A stretch of 64,000 bases of DNA from Paucibacter sp. Y2R2-4 (GTDB taxonomy: Bacteria; Pseudomonadota; Gammaproteobacteria; Burkholderiales; Burkholderiaceae_C), in assembly GCF_025717535.1 (NCBI RefSeq), contig NZ_JAJIRO010000001.1, positions 1,116,001-1,180,000 on the forward strand. Direction: 5' to 3'. Below are positions 53,600-62,088 of the stretch, one piece after another (within the stretch, counting starts at the first letter, position 1; every line of letters begins with the position of its first letter). The notes beneath the pieces were generated by a model. The model was not told the DNA's origin. It searched no databases and saw nothing but the letters and a program-made list of their open reading frames with translations. Position numbers and translations under genes: made by a program.

Positions 53600-53678
53600 G
53601 GCGGCAGCGCAAGCTGGGCCAACTTTGGCGCCCTCCCCCCGACAGAGGGATGCCTTCCGCCATCTTTTCGCTTAACAT

Positions 53679-53691
53679 CAATAAATTATTG
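53679..53691. promoter_or_regulatory. AT-rich promoter region with a 13-base palindrome
   Basis: CAATAAATTATTG is an odd palindrome centred on one A, 47-59 bases before the DUF2975 gene. The CAGTAATT just downstream matches the half-core of the palindrome upstream of the GbsR-type gene, so a shared regulator is conceivable. Confidence 0.4.
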
Positions 53692-53737
53692 TTTTACAGT
53701 AATTTTTTTGAATTTGCGATAAGCGACACGCCGCGCC

Positions 53738-54310
53738 ATGAACACGAATCAAGACACGCCAAGCAGCAGCTCCAGCCTGCGTTTGCGGCGCATACGCCGA
53801 CTGGCCTGGTGGGTGCGCCTGCTCAGCCTTTTCGCCGCTGTAGGACTGCTTGTCGGCACGGCCCTGTTTTGGAGTCGGCCCGGTTGGCTGAGTTCGGTCG
53901 CGCAAGATCGCTGGGGCTTAAGTGAAGCCACGATAAATCTGGACCCGCGCAGCCGCCTGCTGGGTTGGGCGTTCAGTTGGCTGCCCAATTTGGTCATGCT
54001 GTTCGCGCTCTGGCAGATCTGGGCCTTGTTTGGCTACTACCGGCGCAGCGAGTTCTTTGCCAGCGGCCCAGCCCTGCATTTGCGACGCTTGGGTGCGGCC
54101 TTGATGGCTTACACCCTGGCTCAACCGTTGGGCGTGACCTTGAGTGTCTTGGCCCTCACCTTGGGCAACCCGGCGGGACAGCGCAGGCTTTACTTTGGTC
54201 TGGGCACGGACCAGTACCTGAGCCTGTTTCTCGGTCTGGCCATCTTGGTCATCGGCATCGTGATGGAGGAAGCCTCCCGCATGGCTCAAGAGAACGCGGA
54301 GTTCATCTGA
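53738..54310 (+). CDS. DUF2975 membrane protein
   Basis: 190 aa with four hydrophobic segments (about 24-46, 77-100, 113-138, 155-178). The layout LVMLFALWQIWALFGYYRRSEFFASGPALHLRRLGAALMAYTLAQPL is typical of DUF2975. Proteins of this family almost always precede a small Cro/C1-type regulator, as here (1-base gap), suggesting a membrane-linked regulatory pair. Mechanism not established. Confidence 0.83.
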   Translation: MNTNQDTPSSSSSLRLRRIRRLAWWVRLLSLFAAVGLLVGTALFWSRPGWLSSVAQDRWGLSEATINLDPRSRLLGWAFSWLPNLVMLFALWQIWALFGYYRRSEFFASGPALHLRRLGAALMAYTLAQPLGVTLSVLALTLGNPAGQRRLYFGLGTDQYLSLFLGLAILVIGIVMEEASRMAQENAEFI

Positions 54311-54311
54311 G

Positions 54312-54554
54312 ATGCCCATCATCGTCACTCTGGACGTGATGCTGGCCAAGCGCAAGATGCGCTCTCGCGAGTTGGCGGAGGCGGTCGGCATCACCGAGGC
54401 CAACCTCTCGCTATTGAAGTCCGGCAAGGTGCGCGGCGTGCGCTTTGACACTCTGGCCGCTATTTGCAAAGCACTGCAGTGCCAGCCCGGTGAGCTGTTC
54501 ATTTATGTGGACGGCCCTGAAGACGAGACTGCAGCCGGCACAGCGCCGCTCTAA
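54312..54554 (+). CDS. Small Cro/C1-type helix-turn-helix regulator paired with DUF2975
   Basis: 80 aa. IVTLDVMLAKRKMRSRELAEAVGITEANLSLLKSGKVRGVRFDTLAAICKALQCQPGELFIYV is a single XRE-type DNA-binding domain of the YozG kind covering almost the whole protein. It begins one base after the DUF2975 stop codon, so translation is coupled. Likely regulates its own operon. Confidence 0.9.
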   Translation: MPIIVTLDVMLAKRKMRSRELAEAVGITEANLSLLKSGKVRGVRFDTLAAICKALQCQPGELFIYVDGPEDETAAGTAPL

Positions 54555-54592
54555 GCCCACCCAAGCCACTCGCTGAACAAGCACCGAAACCC

Positions 54593-55291
54593 ATGCAGAC
54601 CCTGAGTTCGAAAAGCCCATACGCGCTCAGTGCCCGGCGTAGCAAGCCCTGGGGTGCGTTGCTGGTGCTGCTCTTGCACCTGCTGGTCTTGGGTCTATTG
54701 ATGTCAGCCCGGTTGAAGAGCCCCAAACCTCTAGCCGCTCAAGGCCTGGTGCAGCTGCGCTTGATTCCCTGGTTGGCCGAGTCGGCGAGCAAACAAGAGC
54801 GCACTGTTGCAAGCAAGAAAGCCGAACCGACCGCGATGCCCCGCTCTTTGCCTATGCCTTTGCCTTCGCGCTCAAGTTTGAGCCCAGCCCTCTCGCCAAG
54901 TCGGCAGGCCGAGGGCGAACAGAGCACCGCAGCAAGCAAGCCCACTGCAAACACCAACATCAGCGCCCCGAAGTCGCTTGCCGAGGCGCCAGCGCCAGCC
55001 GCCAGCAGCCCGCTCAATTTGGCCCTGCCTTCGGCCAGCTTGGACCGCGCGCCGGCCCTCGCTGCCTTGCGCGACCCGCGCAGCAATACACATCGCCCCG
55101 ACTTTGGTGAACGCATGGCGATCGCACTGGGCAGCGACCCCAGCCTGCGCGAAGAAATCATCGCCCCCGGCCATCGCCGCTTTCGCAAGGGCAGCAGCTG
55201 CTTTGATGTGCAGGACAGTCGAGACTCGCAAATCAACCCTTTTGACGAGCGCACACGCGGCAACAAGCTGATCTCGCCTTGCAAGAAGTAG
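54593..55291 (+). CDS. Hypothetical membrane-anchored protein with TonB-like architecture
   Basis: 232 aa. A short basic N-terminus, one transmembrane helix (about 20-41, WGALLVLLLHLLVLGLLMSA), a long Ser/Pro/Ala-rich region (about 60-150) and a C-terminal part of about 80 residues with two cysteines (GSSCFDVQDS; ISPCKK). This is the layout of TonB-type energy transducers, but I see no convincing TonB C-terminal YP motif. It follows the HTH gene by 38 bases. Unrecognised. Confidence 0.65.
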   Translation: MQTLSSKSPYALSARRSKPWGALLVLLLHLLVLGLLMSARLKSPKPLAAQGLVQLRLIPWLAESASKQERTVASKKAEPTAMPRSLPMPLPSRSSLSPALSPSRQAEGEQSTAASKPTANTNISAPKSLAEAPAPAASSPLNLALPSASLDRAPALAALRDPRSNTHRPDFGERMAIALGSDPSLREEIIAPGHRRFRKGSSCFDVQDSRDSQINPFDERTRGNKLISPCKK

Positions 55292-55356
55292 CACGGCCCT
55301 TCCCCTATCACCTCGAATCGCCTTCCCATCCAATCACCGGAATCTGACCCGAAGCC

Positions 55357-56175
55357 ATGAAGTTCAAGTACCTTTCAATTCGCCTGATCGGCCTGCTTTG
55401 CCTCAGCACGAGCGCGGCCATGGCCCAGGATGCACCCGCGGCTACACCCACCGAGGTCTTGGAGCCGGTGGCTGTCAACGGTCTCAAGCGCGACAGCTCC
55501 ATGCTGCCTTACCGACAAATGAACACCGTGCTGAGCGGCCTGCAACGCTACGGCCAAGGTCTCTTTCGTATGGACTTTTTCATCGAGCCCAAGGAGGACA
55601 AGCCGCTGGCCGAGCCGCCCAAGATCGCGATTCAAACGGCCGACCGATACCTGCCCATCGCCTTCAAGGCGGACGGCAGCTTTGAGTTGCCCGTGCTGCC
55701 TGAGAAGGAAGCCGCAGACGCCGACCTGGCCAGCAATATCCCCAAAGGTTCAGCAGGGCTGCGGGGCGTGCTCAACCTGACGACAACGCCCGAGCAACTG
55801 GACATGGCCACCGTGCGCAAATTGATGAGCACCGCACACAAACTGCGCAATGAGTTGCTGCCCTGGTATGCGCGCTGGCTGTTCCCGCAAATTGAAGGCG
55901 TGAGGGTCTGCAGCTCGCAAGCCGCCTGGTCCTTGGACTGGCCCAATCCTGCGCAAGCGGGTCAGCTGCTGAGCGTGCCCCTGGTCGCCGACCCCAAGGA
56001 CCGCGACCCCAATGAGTTCGCCGGCAAAAATAAAGCGCCTGCCGGCCAAAAGCCACCGAGCAAACTCTGCACTGTCTTGAGCGGGCAAGAAGCCTGGCCC
56101 GACAACGCCCGCTTGCAAGCGCCTGCCGATACGCGTCTCAGCATCAAGCTGAGCAGCGCAAGACAGGCCTCTTGA
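55357..56175 (+). CDS. Exported hypothetical protein
   Basis: 272 aa with a clear signal peptide (MKFKYLSIRLIGLLCLSTSAAMAQ). The mature part has DAPAATPTEVLEPVAVNGLKRDSSMLPYRQMNTVLSGLQRYGQGLFRMDFFIEP, then a domain with IAIQTADRYLPIAF and RNELLPWYARWLFPQIEGVRVCSSQAAWSLDW. No domain is recognised. It is last in a run of four same-strand genes (DUF2975, HTH, TonB-like, this one). The stop is 24 bases before the convergent acyl-CoA synthetase stop. Confidence 0.7.
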   Translation: MKFKYLSIRLIGLLCLSTSAAMAQDAPAATPTEVLEPVAVNGLKRDSSMLPYRQMNTVLSGLQRYGQGLFRMDFFIEPKEDKPLAEPPKIAIQTADRYLPIAFKADGSFELPVLPEKEAADADLASNIPKGSAGLRGVLNLTTTPEQLDMATVRKLMSTAHKLRNELLPWYARWLFPQIEGVRVCSSQAAWSLDWPNPAQAGQLLSVPLVADPKDRDPNEFAGKNKAPAGQKPPSKLCTVLSGQEAWPDNARLQAPADTRLSIKLSSARQAS

Positions 56176-56199
56176 TCGAACCGGGTTGACTCCGGGGTC

Positions 56200-57987
56200 T
56201 CAGGCCGAAGCAGCGGCTTGGTACTCAGCTTCGGGCGGCCGATAAGCAGGAGGCGAGTTTGCAAAGCGCGGCAGCGTCGCTCGCGCATGGGCTCGTTCTT
56301 CCTCGGCCAAGCGCAGCACGCGGCGTTGCAGCTTGCCGGTGCTGGTCATCGGCAAGGCATCGATGAACTCGATCTCCTTGGGGTATTCATAGGGCGCCAA
56401 GCGGCCGCTGACAAAGGCCTGCAACTCGGCCACCAAGGACTCGGACTCCCAATGCCCCGGCGCCAGCACCACATAGGCCTTCACCAAGGCACCCCGCTCG
56501 GCATGAGGCTTAGGCACCACTGCCGCCATGGCCACGGCCGGATGCTTGATCAAACAGTTTTCGATCTCGCCCGGGCCGATGCGGTAGCCCGCCGCCTTGA
56601 ACATATCGTCGCTGCGGCCCTGGTACCAAAAGTAGCCCTCGGCATCCATGCTGGCCAGGTCCCCGGTGCGGCACCAGCTGTCGGCCGGGTCACCACTGAA
56701 CTTGGCCTGAGTCGCGGCCGCCTGACCCCAGTAGCCGAGAAAGAACACCGGGTCGGGGTCGCCATGCCCATCCAGGCGGTGCACCGCCACCTCGCCCAGC
56801 ACGCCGGGGGGACAGGTCTTGCCTTGCTCATCAATCACTGCAACTCGGTGCCCCGGATAGGCCCGGCCCATGCTGCCGGGCCGCGCCGGCCACAAGCGCT
56901 CGCAATTGCCGACCACATAGTTGATTTCGGTCTGGCCAAACATCTCGTTCACCGTGATGCCCAGCTCACGCCGGCAATAGGCAAACACCGCATCGCCCAA
57001 GGCCTCGCCGGCGCTCATGATGGCCTCCAGCTTGAGCCGCTTGAATTGCGAGCGCGGCTGCGGCACTGCCTTCATCATGGCCTTGAGCGCCGTTGGCGGC
57101 AAAAAGCAATGGGTGACGCCATGCCTTTGCATCAGCGCAAAAGCGCGGTCCGGCACAAAGCGCCCCTGGTAGGCCAGGATGGGGCGGCCAAAGTAAAGCG
57201 TGGGCAACAAGGCGTCCATCAAGCCGCCGGTCCAGGCCCAATCGGCCGGGGTCCAGAAAACGGCGTTGGACTGCTGCTGCGGCTTCTCCGGGTCAAAGCC
57301 GAACCAGTTCTGGCTGGCCACAAATCCGCTCAGATTGCCAATCAAGGCGCGTTGCGGGATCAAGGCACCCTTGGGCGCTCCGGTGGTGCCGCTGGTATAG
57401 ATCAGCAGCGCCGGGTCTTCGGCAGAAAGCGGCTCCGGCTTGAAGCGTGCCGCTTGCGCCTGCAGCGCCGCCATCCAGCAGAGCTCTTGCTCGCCCTGCG
57501 GCGAACCGCCGATGGTGATGAGCTGCCGCAAGGCCGGGCAGCTGGCGCGCAAGCCACGCAAAACCGGCATGGAGCTTTCATCGACGATGGCCAGCACCGC
57601 TGCGCTGTCTTGCAAACGGTATTCCAAAGCCTCGGGCCCGAACAAGAGGGACAAAGGCATGGCCACTGCGCCGACTTGGTTGATGGCGATATGGGCCACC
57701 ACGGTCTCAAAACGCTGGGGCAAGACCAAGGCGACCCGGTCACCGCGCTGCACGCCCAGGCTGCGCAAGGCATTCGAGAGCCGATGCGCCGCGCGCTGCA
57801 GCTGACCATAGCTGTACTGGGCGCGACATCCCGCCTCGGATTCAAAAATCAACGCCAGCGCATCCGGTGTGTCGCGAGCCCAGCGCGCGCAACAGACTTC
57901 AGCCCAGGAAAAGTCTGCAGGGACCTGCCAACGAAAGTCGGCGTACACCGCCGCATAGGCATCTTGAACCGGAGCTGTTGCCATCAT
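56200..57987 (-). CDS. AMP-binding acyl-CoA synthetase
   Basis: 595 aa ANL-superfamily enzyme that activates a carboxylic acid to acyl-CoA through an acyl-AMP. P-loop LLIYTSGTTGAPKGALIPQRAL; motif A5 MFGQTEINYVVGNC; hinge/AMP motif WCRTGDLASMDAEGYFWYQGRSDDMFKAAGYRIGPGEIENCL; and the acyl-CoA lysine in MTSTGKLQRRVLR. It resembles the acetyl/medium-chain acyl-CoA synthetase branch; chain length is not certain. It starts at 57987 (MMATAP) or one codon later. Monocistronic. Together with alkB and the acyl-CoA dehydrogenase it would fit acid utilisation. Confidence 0.92.
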   Translation of the reverse strand: MMATAPVQDAYAAVYADFRWQVPADFSWAEVCCARWARDTPDALALIFESEAGCRAQYSYGQLQRAAHRLSNALRSLGVQRGDRVALVLPQRFETVVAHIAINQVGAVAMPLSLLFGPEALEYRLQDSAAVLAIVDESSMPVLRGLRASCPALRQLITIGGSPQGEQELCWMAALQAQAARFKPEPLSAEDPALLIYTSGTTGAPKGALIPQRALIGNLSGFVASQNWFGFDPEKPQQQSNAVFWTPADWAWTGGLMDALLPTLYFGRPILAYQGRFVPDRAFALMQRHGVTHCFLPPTALKAMMKAVPQPRSQFKRLKLEAIMSAGEALGDAVFAYCRRELGITVNEMFGQTEINYVVGNCERLWPARPGSMGRAYPGHRVAVIDEQGKTCPPGVLGEVAVHRLDGHGDPDPVFFLGYWGQAAATQAKFSGDPADSWCRTGDLASMDAEGYFWYQGRSDDMFKAAGYRIGPGEIENCLIKHPAVAMAAVVPKPHAERGALVKAYVVLAPGHWESESLVAELQAFVSGRLAPYEYPKEIEFIDALPMTSTGKLQRRVLRLAEEERAHARATLPRFANSPPAYRPPEAEYQAAASA

Positions 57988-58143
57988 GACCTTTGCTTAC
58001 CTGGACTAAGCTGCCAGCGACTCGCCAGCAAGGCGCCGATGGTAGTCAACTGCCCCTCATTCGCACCTATGGATTCCCCTCGGCCTCGAGGAGCAGCAGG
58101 CACTCAGTCAGAGGTTCGCGTTTGCCCCCACTAAACTGAAAGC

Positions 58144-58491
58144 ATGACGATTCAAATCTTTCACAACCCCCGTTGCTCCAAATCGCGCGAGGCCTTGGCA
58201 CTGCTGCAGGGGCAAACGCTAGCCGTCGAAGTGATCGACTACCTGAAGACAGCGCCCAGCCTCGCGCAACTGCAAGCCTTGCATCAGACACTGGCGGTGC
58301 CGGTGCGCGAGATGCTGCGCAGCAATGAGGATGAGTTCAAGGCCTTGAACCTGGGCGCACCAGAGTTGAGCGACGCCGAACTGCTGGCCGCGCTGGCCGC
58401 ACACCCGCGGCTGCTGCAACGCCCCATCGTCGTCAACGGGGATCGCGCCGTGATAGCGCGGCCGCCGGAGTTGGCACTCAGCGTTCTTTGA
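58144..58491 (+). CDS. arsC: Arsenate reductase, glutaredoxin-coupled
   Basis: 115 aa thioredoxin-fold ArsC. Catalytic Cys11 in IFHNPRCSKSREALALL, with the arsenate-binding arginines expected in REMLRSNEDEF and LLQRPIVVNGDRAVIARPPE. Reduces arsenate to arsenite with glutathione/glutaredoxin. No arsR, arsB or acr3 is beside it, so it is a stand-alone copy; some such proteins (YffB/Spx-like) have other roles, but the RPIV...RPPE pattern favours ArsC. Confidence 0.9.
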   Translation: MTIQIFHNPRCSKSREALALLQGQTLAVEVIDYLKTAPSLAQLQALHQTLAVPVREMLRSNEDEFKALNLGAPELSDAELLAALAAHPRLLQRPIVVNGDRAVIARPPELALSVL

Positions 58492-58503
58492 GCTGAGCCA
58501 AGC

Positions 58504-58983
58504 TCAGGGCCGGAAGCGCTCCAGCGCCTCGCCGCTGATGCGGCAGATGCGCCATTCGGGCAAAACGCTGGCGCCGAGTTTTTCGTAGAAACGGATCGCG
58601 TCTTCGTTCCAGTCCAGCACGGTCCACTCAAAGCGGCCGTAGTCGCGCTCCACCGCGATCTCGGCCAAGCGCGTCAACAAGCCCTTGCCCAGGCCGCTAC
58701 GACGGTGCGCATGGCGCACAAACAGATCTTCCAGATACAGGCCCGGCTTGGCCAGGAAGCTGCTGAAGTTGGTAAAGAACAGCGCATAGCCGACCACCTC
58801 ACCGTCAATCTCACCCACCAAGGCCTCGATCACCGGCTTGGGGCCGAAGAGAAAAGGGCCAAGCTTCTCGGCCGTCAGCGCCAGCGTGTGGCTGAGGTTC
58901 TCAAAAGCGGCCAACTCCTCAATCAGCTTGACGATGGCGGGGATGTCTCGCGGCTCTGCGGCTCGGGTGGTGTAGGCAATCAT
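58504..58983 (-). CDS. GNAT acetyltransferase, diamine/spermidine acetyltransferase-like
   Basis: 159 aa. ATRAAEPRDIPAIVKLIEELAAFE start, FLAKPGLYLEDLFVRHAHRRSGLGKGLLTRLAEIAVERDYGRFEWTVLDWNEDAIRFYEKLGA: the YLEDLFV strand, RRSGLGKGLL acetyl-CoA loop and DWNxxAIRFYEKLGA are characteristic of SSAT-type GNATs that act on polyamines or thialysine. Start taken at ATG 58983; ATG 58992 in the same frame is equally possible. Convergent with arsC. Confidence 0.87.
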   Translation of the reverse strand: MIAYTTRAAEPRDIPAIVKLIEELAAFENLSHTLALTAEKLGPFLFGPKPVIEALVGEIDGEVVGYALFFTNFSSFLAKPGLYLEDLFVRHAHRRSGLGKGLLTRLAEIAVERDYGRFEWTVLDWNEDAIRFYEKLGASVLPEWRICRISGEALERFRP

Positions 58984-59108
58984 GGCGGGCATTCTGCACG
59001 GGTTTAGACGTCCGCCAGATGTCAGTCGATCTTGCACCTTACTCAGGGCTTCAGCGCTGTCGCCCAGCCGACAGCGCTGAACCGGGCCGCGCGGCTACAG
59101 TGCGGCGC

Positions 59109-60047
59109 ATGAACGCCCCTGCCGACCACCCCACCGCTTCATATCAAGTCCTGCGCCCTCATCGCAGCGAGTTCATTCAATTGCGCGGCCTGCGCCACCA
59201 CTTGCTGCGCTGGGATGCGCATGATGCTGCAGCAGCCGCGAGCAATCCGCCGCTGGTGCTGCTGCACGGCTGGATGGACGTGGGCGCCTCCTTCCAGTTC
59301 ATGGTGGATGCCTTGCAGGTCAGTGCGCAAAGGCAGATTTTTGCCATCGATTGGCGCGGCTTTGGTCTGAGCGACAGCAGCGGCGCCGATGCCTACTGGT
59401 TCCCCGATTACCTCGGTGATCTGGATGCCTTGCTGAACCTCATCAGCCCCTCGGTGCCCGTGGACCTCTTGGGGCACAGCATGGGCGGCAATGTGGTGAT
59501 GACTTATGCCGCGCTACGCCCGCAGCGGATTCGCCGCCTGATCAATTTAGAAGGCTTTGGCCTGCCCGAAACCCGAGCGGAGCAAGCGCCCGAGCGCCTG
59601 CTCGAATGGCTGGATCAGCTGAAAGCCCCGCAAAGCTTGAAAAGCTACCCCAGCCAAGCAGCGGTTGCGGCGCGCCTGATGAAGACCAACCCGCGCTTGC
59701 CCGCAGACAAGGCCGCATGGCTGGCCGCCCATTGGGCACGCCCCGCTGAGGACGGCAGCTGGCACATCTTGGGCGACCCGGTGCACAAGCGCAGCAATCC
59801 CATCCTTTACCGCAAAGACGAGATCGTGGCGGGCTGGGCACGGATTCAAGCGCCGCTCTTGTGGGTGGAAGGCGCTTGCACCGACTTGAGCGCTTGGTGG
59901 GGCGACCGTTACCCCAGAGCCGACTTTGAAGCGCGCCTGAGCGTGGTGAAGCAGATTGAACGCCAGGTGCTGGCCGACGCCGGCCATATGCTGCACCACG
60001 ACCAGCCGCAGGCGCTGGCCGAGGTGCTGGAAACCTTTTTGAGCTGA
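59109..60047 (+). CDS. Alpha/beta hydrolase fold protein
   Basis: 312 aa from ATG 59109. Oxyanion-hole HG in PLVLLHGWMDVGASFQF; nucleophile Ser in DLLGHSMGGNVVMTYAAL; catalytic His in LADAGHMLHHDQPQALAEVLETFL. No signal peptide, so cytosolic. Similar to epoxide-hydrolase-like or ester hydrolases of the superfamily; the substrate is not assignable. Confidence 0.9.
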   Translation: MNAPADHPTASYQVLRPHRSEFIQLRGLRHHLLRWDAHDAAAAASNPPLVLLHGWMDVGASFQFMVDALQVSAQRQIFAIDWRGFGLSDSSGADAYWFPDYLGDLDALLNLISPSVPVDLLGHSMGGNVVMTYAALRPQRIRRLINLEGFGLPETRAEQAPERLLEWLDQLKAPQSLKSYPSQAAVAARLMKTNPRLPADKAAWLAAHWARPAEDGSWHILGDPVHKRSNPILYRKDEIVAGWARIQAPLLWVEGACTDLSAWWGDRYPRADFEARLSVVKQIERQVLADAGHMLHHDQPQALAEVLETFLS

Positions 60048-60077
60048 ATCGTGAGCTGAAACCGGCCTCCCGGCGGA

Positions 60078-60380
60078 TCAGCTTTCTTCAGGCTGCGACA
60101 CCTCATCCAAGCGCCGCATCGCATAGGCGTGGTAGGCCACGATGAGGCAATACACCAGCAAAGCGCCTTGGCCAGCCAGCCAAAAGCTGAAAGGCCAGCC
60201 AAAGAAGTTGAAGCTCAGGTCGCGGGCGAAGTAAGTGCCGCCAAAGGTCACCACGGCCCACACCAGCAGCAAAACCAAGCTCAAACGCCGGCTGCGCTGC
60301 CAATACAGGGCCAGCCTGCGGGCCTCACGGTTCTCTCGGGCCTCGGCCTGGCTCGGTATGGACTCGAACTCTTGGGGCAT
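60078..60380 (-). CDS. DUF4212 protein, sodium/solute symporter small subunit-like
   Basis: 100 aa with two transmembrane helices (about 33-52 and 62-88). YWQRSRRLSLVLLLVWAVVTFGGTYFARDLSFNFFGWPFSFWLAGQGALLVYCLIVAYHAYAMRRLDE is the typical DUF4212 sequence. These small proteins normally precede a large SSS-family symporter (acetate/solute type). No such gene follows on this strand; the downstream neighbour is a convergent hydrolase. The preceding same-strand gene encodes another small membrane protein. Confidence 0.88.
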   Translation of the reverse strand: MPQEFESIPSQAEARENREARRLALYWQRSRRLSLVLLLVWAVVTFGGTYFARDLSFNFFGWPFSFWLAGQGALLVYCLIVAYHAYAMRRLDEVSQPEES

Positions 60381-60428
60381 CAGTGACAGGCTTCCAGCTT
60401 CATTCGATGCGCCCAGCCACTCTGCCGA

Positions 60429-60728
60429 TCAGCCGCACAGGCCCTGGCGCACGCAATCGCGATAAAAACTCACCTTGGCGGCGGCAGCCAAGATCCAGAG
60501 CAGGGCCAAGCTCAGCAAGAGCCGGCGTTGCACCTGGCGCTCATCAGCAGCTGGCTGCAGGCGCCGCACCGCCTGGTGCAAGGGCAAAGTCAGCCGCTGC
60601 AAAAGCTGAAACACCGGGTTGTTTGAGCGCGCCGGCCCAAGCACCAACGCCAGCAAAGCCTGGGCCACGCCCAGCATCAGCGCAATCTCGACCAGCATCT
60701 TCAAAGAGGAAGCGATAAGCAGCCACAT
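60429..60728 (-). CDS. Small membrane hypothetical protein
   Basis: 99 aa from ATG 60728. Two hydrophobic segments (about 1-32, MWLLIASSLKMLVEIALMLGVAQALLALVL, and 72-87) around a basic, glutamine-rich middle (LPLHQAVRRLQPAADERQVQRR). No recognised domain. It lies 48 bases before the DUF4212 gene and divergent from prfB. The longer open frame to 60923 would cross the prfB start and is rejected. Confidence 0.68.
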   Translation of the reverse strand: MWLLIASSLKMLVEIALMLGVAQALLALVLGPARSNNPVFQLLQRLTLPLHQAVRRLQPAADERQVQRRLLLSLALLWILAAAAKVSFYRDCVRQGLCG

Positions 60729-60908
60729 GGCCGCCAGTGTGCCGCAAAAGCGGCTCCGCTCAGCCCCTCCTCTTCCCCTAGGCGCGGCGCTCAAAATGTC
60801 CCCGCCTTGCCGAGGGCGCCGCGCATGTGAAAATAGCGGGCTCTGAGCGACCGAAGCCCGCATTACGACTCTGCGCCGCCCGACCGGTCTGCCCGCCAAG
60901 GACAAATC

Positions 60909-62013
60909 ATGGACATCGAACACATCAACGCCATCGGCGCCACCCTGGCCGATCTGACAGCGCGGACTGCCGCGCTAAGGGGGTATCTTTGACTACGACC
61001 GCAAAGCACTGCGACTGAACGAAGTCAACGCCGCGCTCGAGAACCCCAACGTTTGGAACGAGCCCAAGCGGGCTCAGGAACTGGGCAAAGAAAAGCGCAC
61101 CCTGGAAAACGTGGTTGAGACCATCAACCATCTCGAAAGCAATCTGGCTGACAACAGCGAGTTGTACGAGATGTCCAAGGCCGAAGAAGACTTCGACGGC
61201 CTGGTCGCCATCGAGGGCGACGCCGCCAAGCTGCAGGAAACCGTCGAGCAGATGGAGTTCCGCCGCATGTTCAACAACCCGGCCGATCCGCTGAACTGCT
61301 TTGTGGACATCCAGGCCGGCGCCGGCGGCACCGAAGCCTGCGACTGGGCCAGCATGCTGCTGCGCCAGTACCTGAAGTACGCCGAGCGCAAGGGCTTCAA
61401 GGCCACGCTGGAAGACGAAACCCCGGGCGATGTGGCCGGCATCAAGAGCGCCACCATCAAGGTCGAGGGCGAGTACGCCTTTGGCTTGCTGCGCACCGAA
61501 ACCGGCGTGCACCGCCTGGTGCGCAAGAGCCCCTTTGACAGCTCGGGCGGCCGCCACACCAGCTTTGCCTCGCTGTTCGTCTACCCGGAAGTGGATGATT
61601 CGATCGAGATCGACATCAACCCGGCTGATGTGCGCACCGACACCTTCCGCGCCTCTGGCGCCGGCGGTCAGCACATCAACAAGACCGACTCGGCGGTGCG
61701 ACTGACCCACATCCCGACCGGCATCGTCGTGCAGTGCCAAGACGGCCGCAGCCAACACAGCAACCGCGACGTGGCCTGGAAGCGTCTGCGCTCGCGCCTG
61801 TACGACCATGAAATGCGCAAGCGCATGGAAGAACAGCAAAAGCTGGAAGACACCAAGACCGATGTGGGCTGGGGCCACCAGATTCGCAGTTATGTGCTGG
61901 ACCAGAGCCGCATCAAGGACTTGCGCACCAATTACGAAACCTCGGCCACACAGAAAGTCTTGGACGGCGATCTCGACCCGTTCATCACCGAAAGCCTGAA
62001 ACAAGGCGTCTAA
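60909..62013 (+). CDS. prfB: Peptide chain release factor 2, with programmed +1 frameshift
   Basis: Releases nascent protein at UGA and UAA. Encoded as 60909-60989 then 60991-62013 after a +1 shift, giving 367 aa. The first 27 codons ([10 protein letters not shown]...) end at CTT before an in-frame TGA (60990-60992); the shifted frame continues [16 protein letters not shown]. Stop-codon recognition SPF motif in [15 protein letters not shown] and the catalytic GGQ in [20 protein letters not shown] are intact. Autoregulation is expected: low RF2 favours the frameshift. Confidence 0.97.
60978..60993 (+). promoter_or_regulatory. prfB programmed frameshift site
   Basis: AGGGGGTATCTTTGAC: a Shine-Dalgarno-like AGGGGG placed three bases before the slippery CTT, the in-frame TGA and a following C, the classic RF2 arrangement. 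Confidence 0.95.
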
Positions 62014-62025
62014 GACGCCCTCATG

Positions 62026-62054
62026 ACCCCGTGCCTCGGCATGGGGTTTCTTTC
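62026..62054 (+). terminator. Terminator after prfB
   Basis: ACCCC-GTGCC and GGCAT-GGGGT form a 10-bp stem (one G-U pair) with loop TC, followed by TTCTTTC. The very short loop may make the inner pair open. Confidence 0.6.
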
Positions 62055-62088
62055 ATTCCCCATTGATTGACACCCAAGGATGCCCGCC

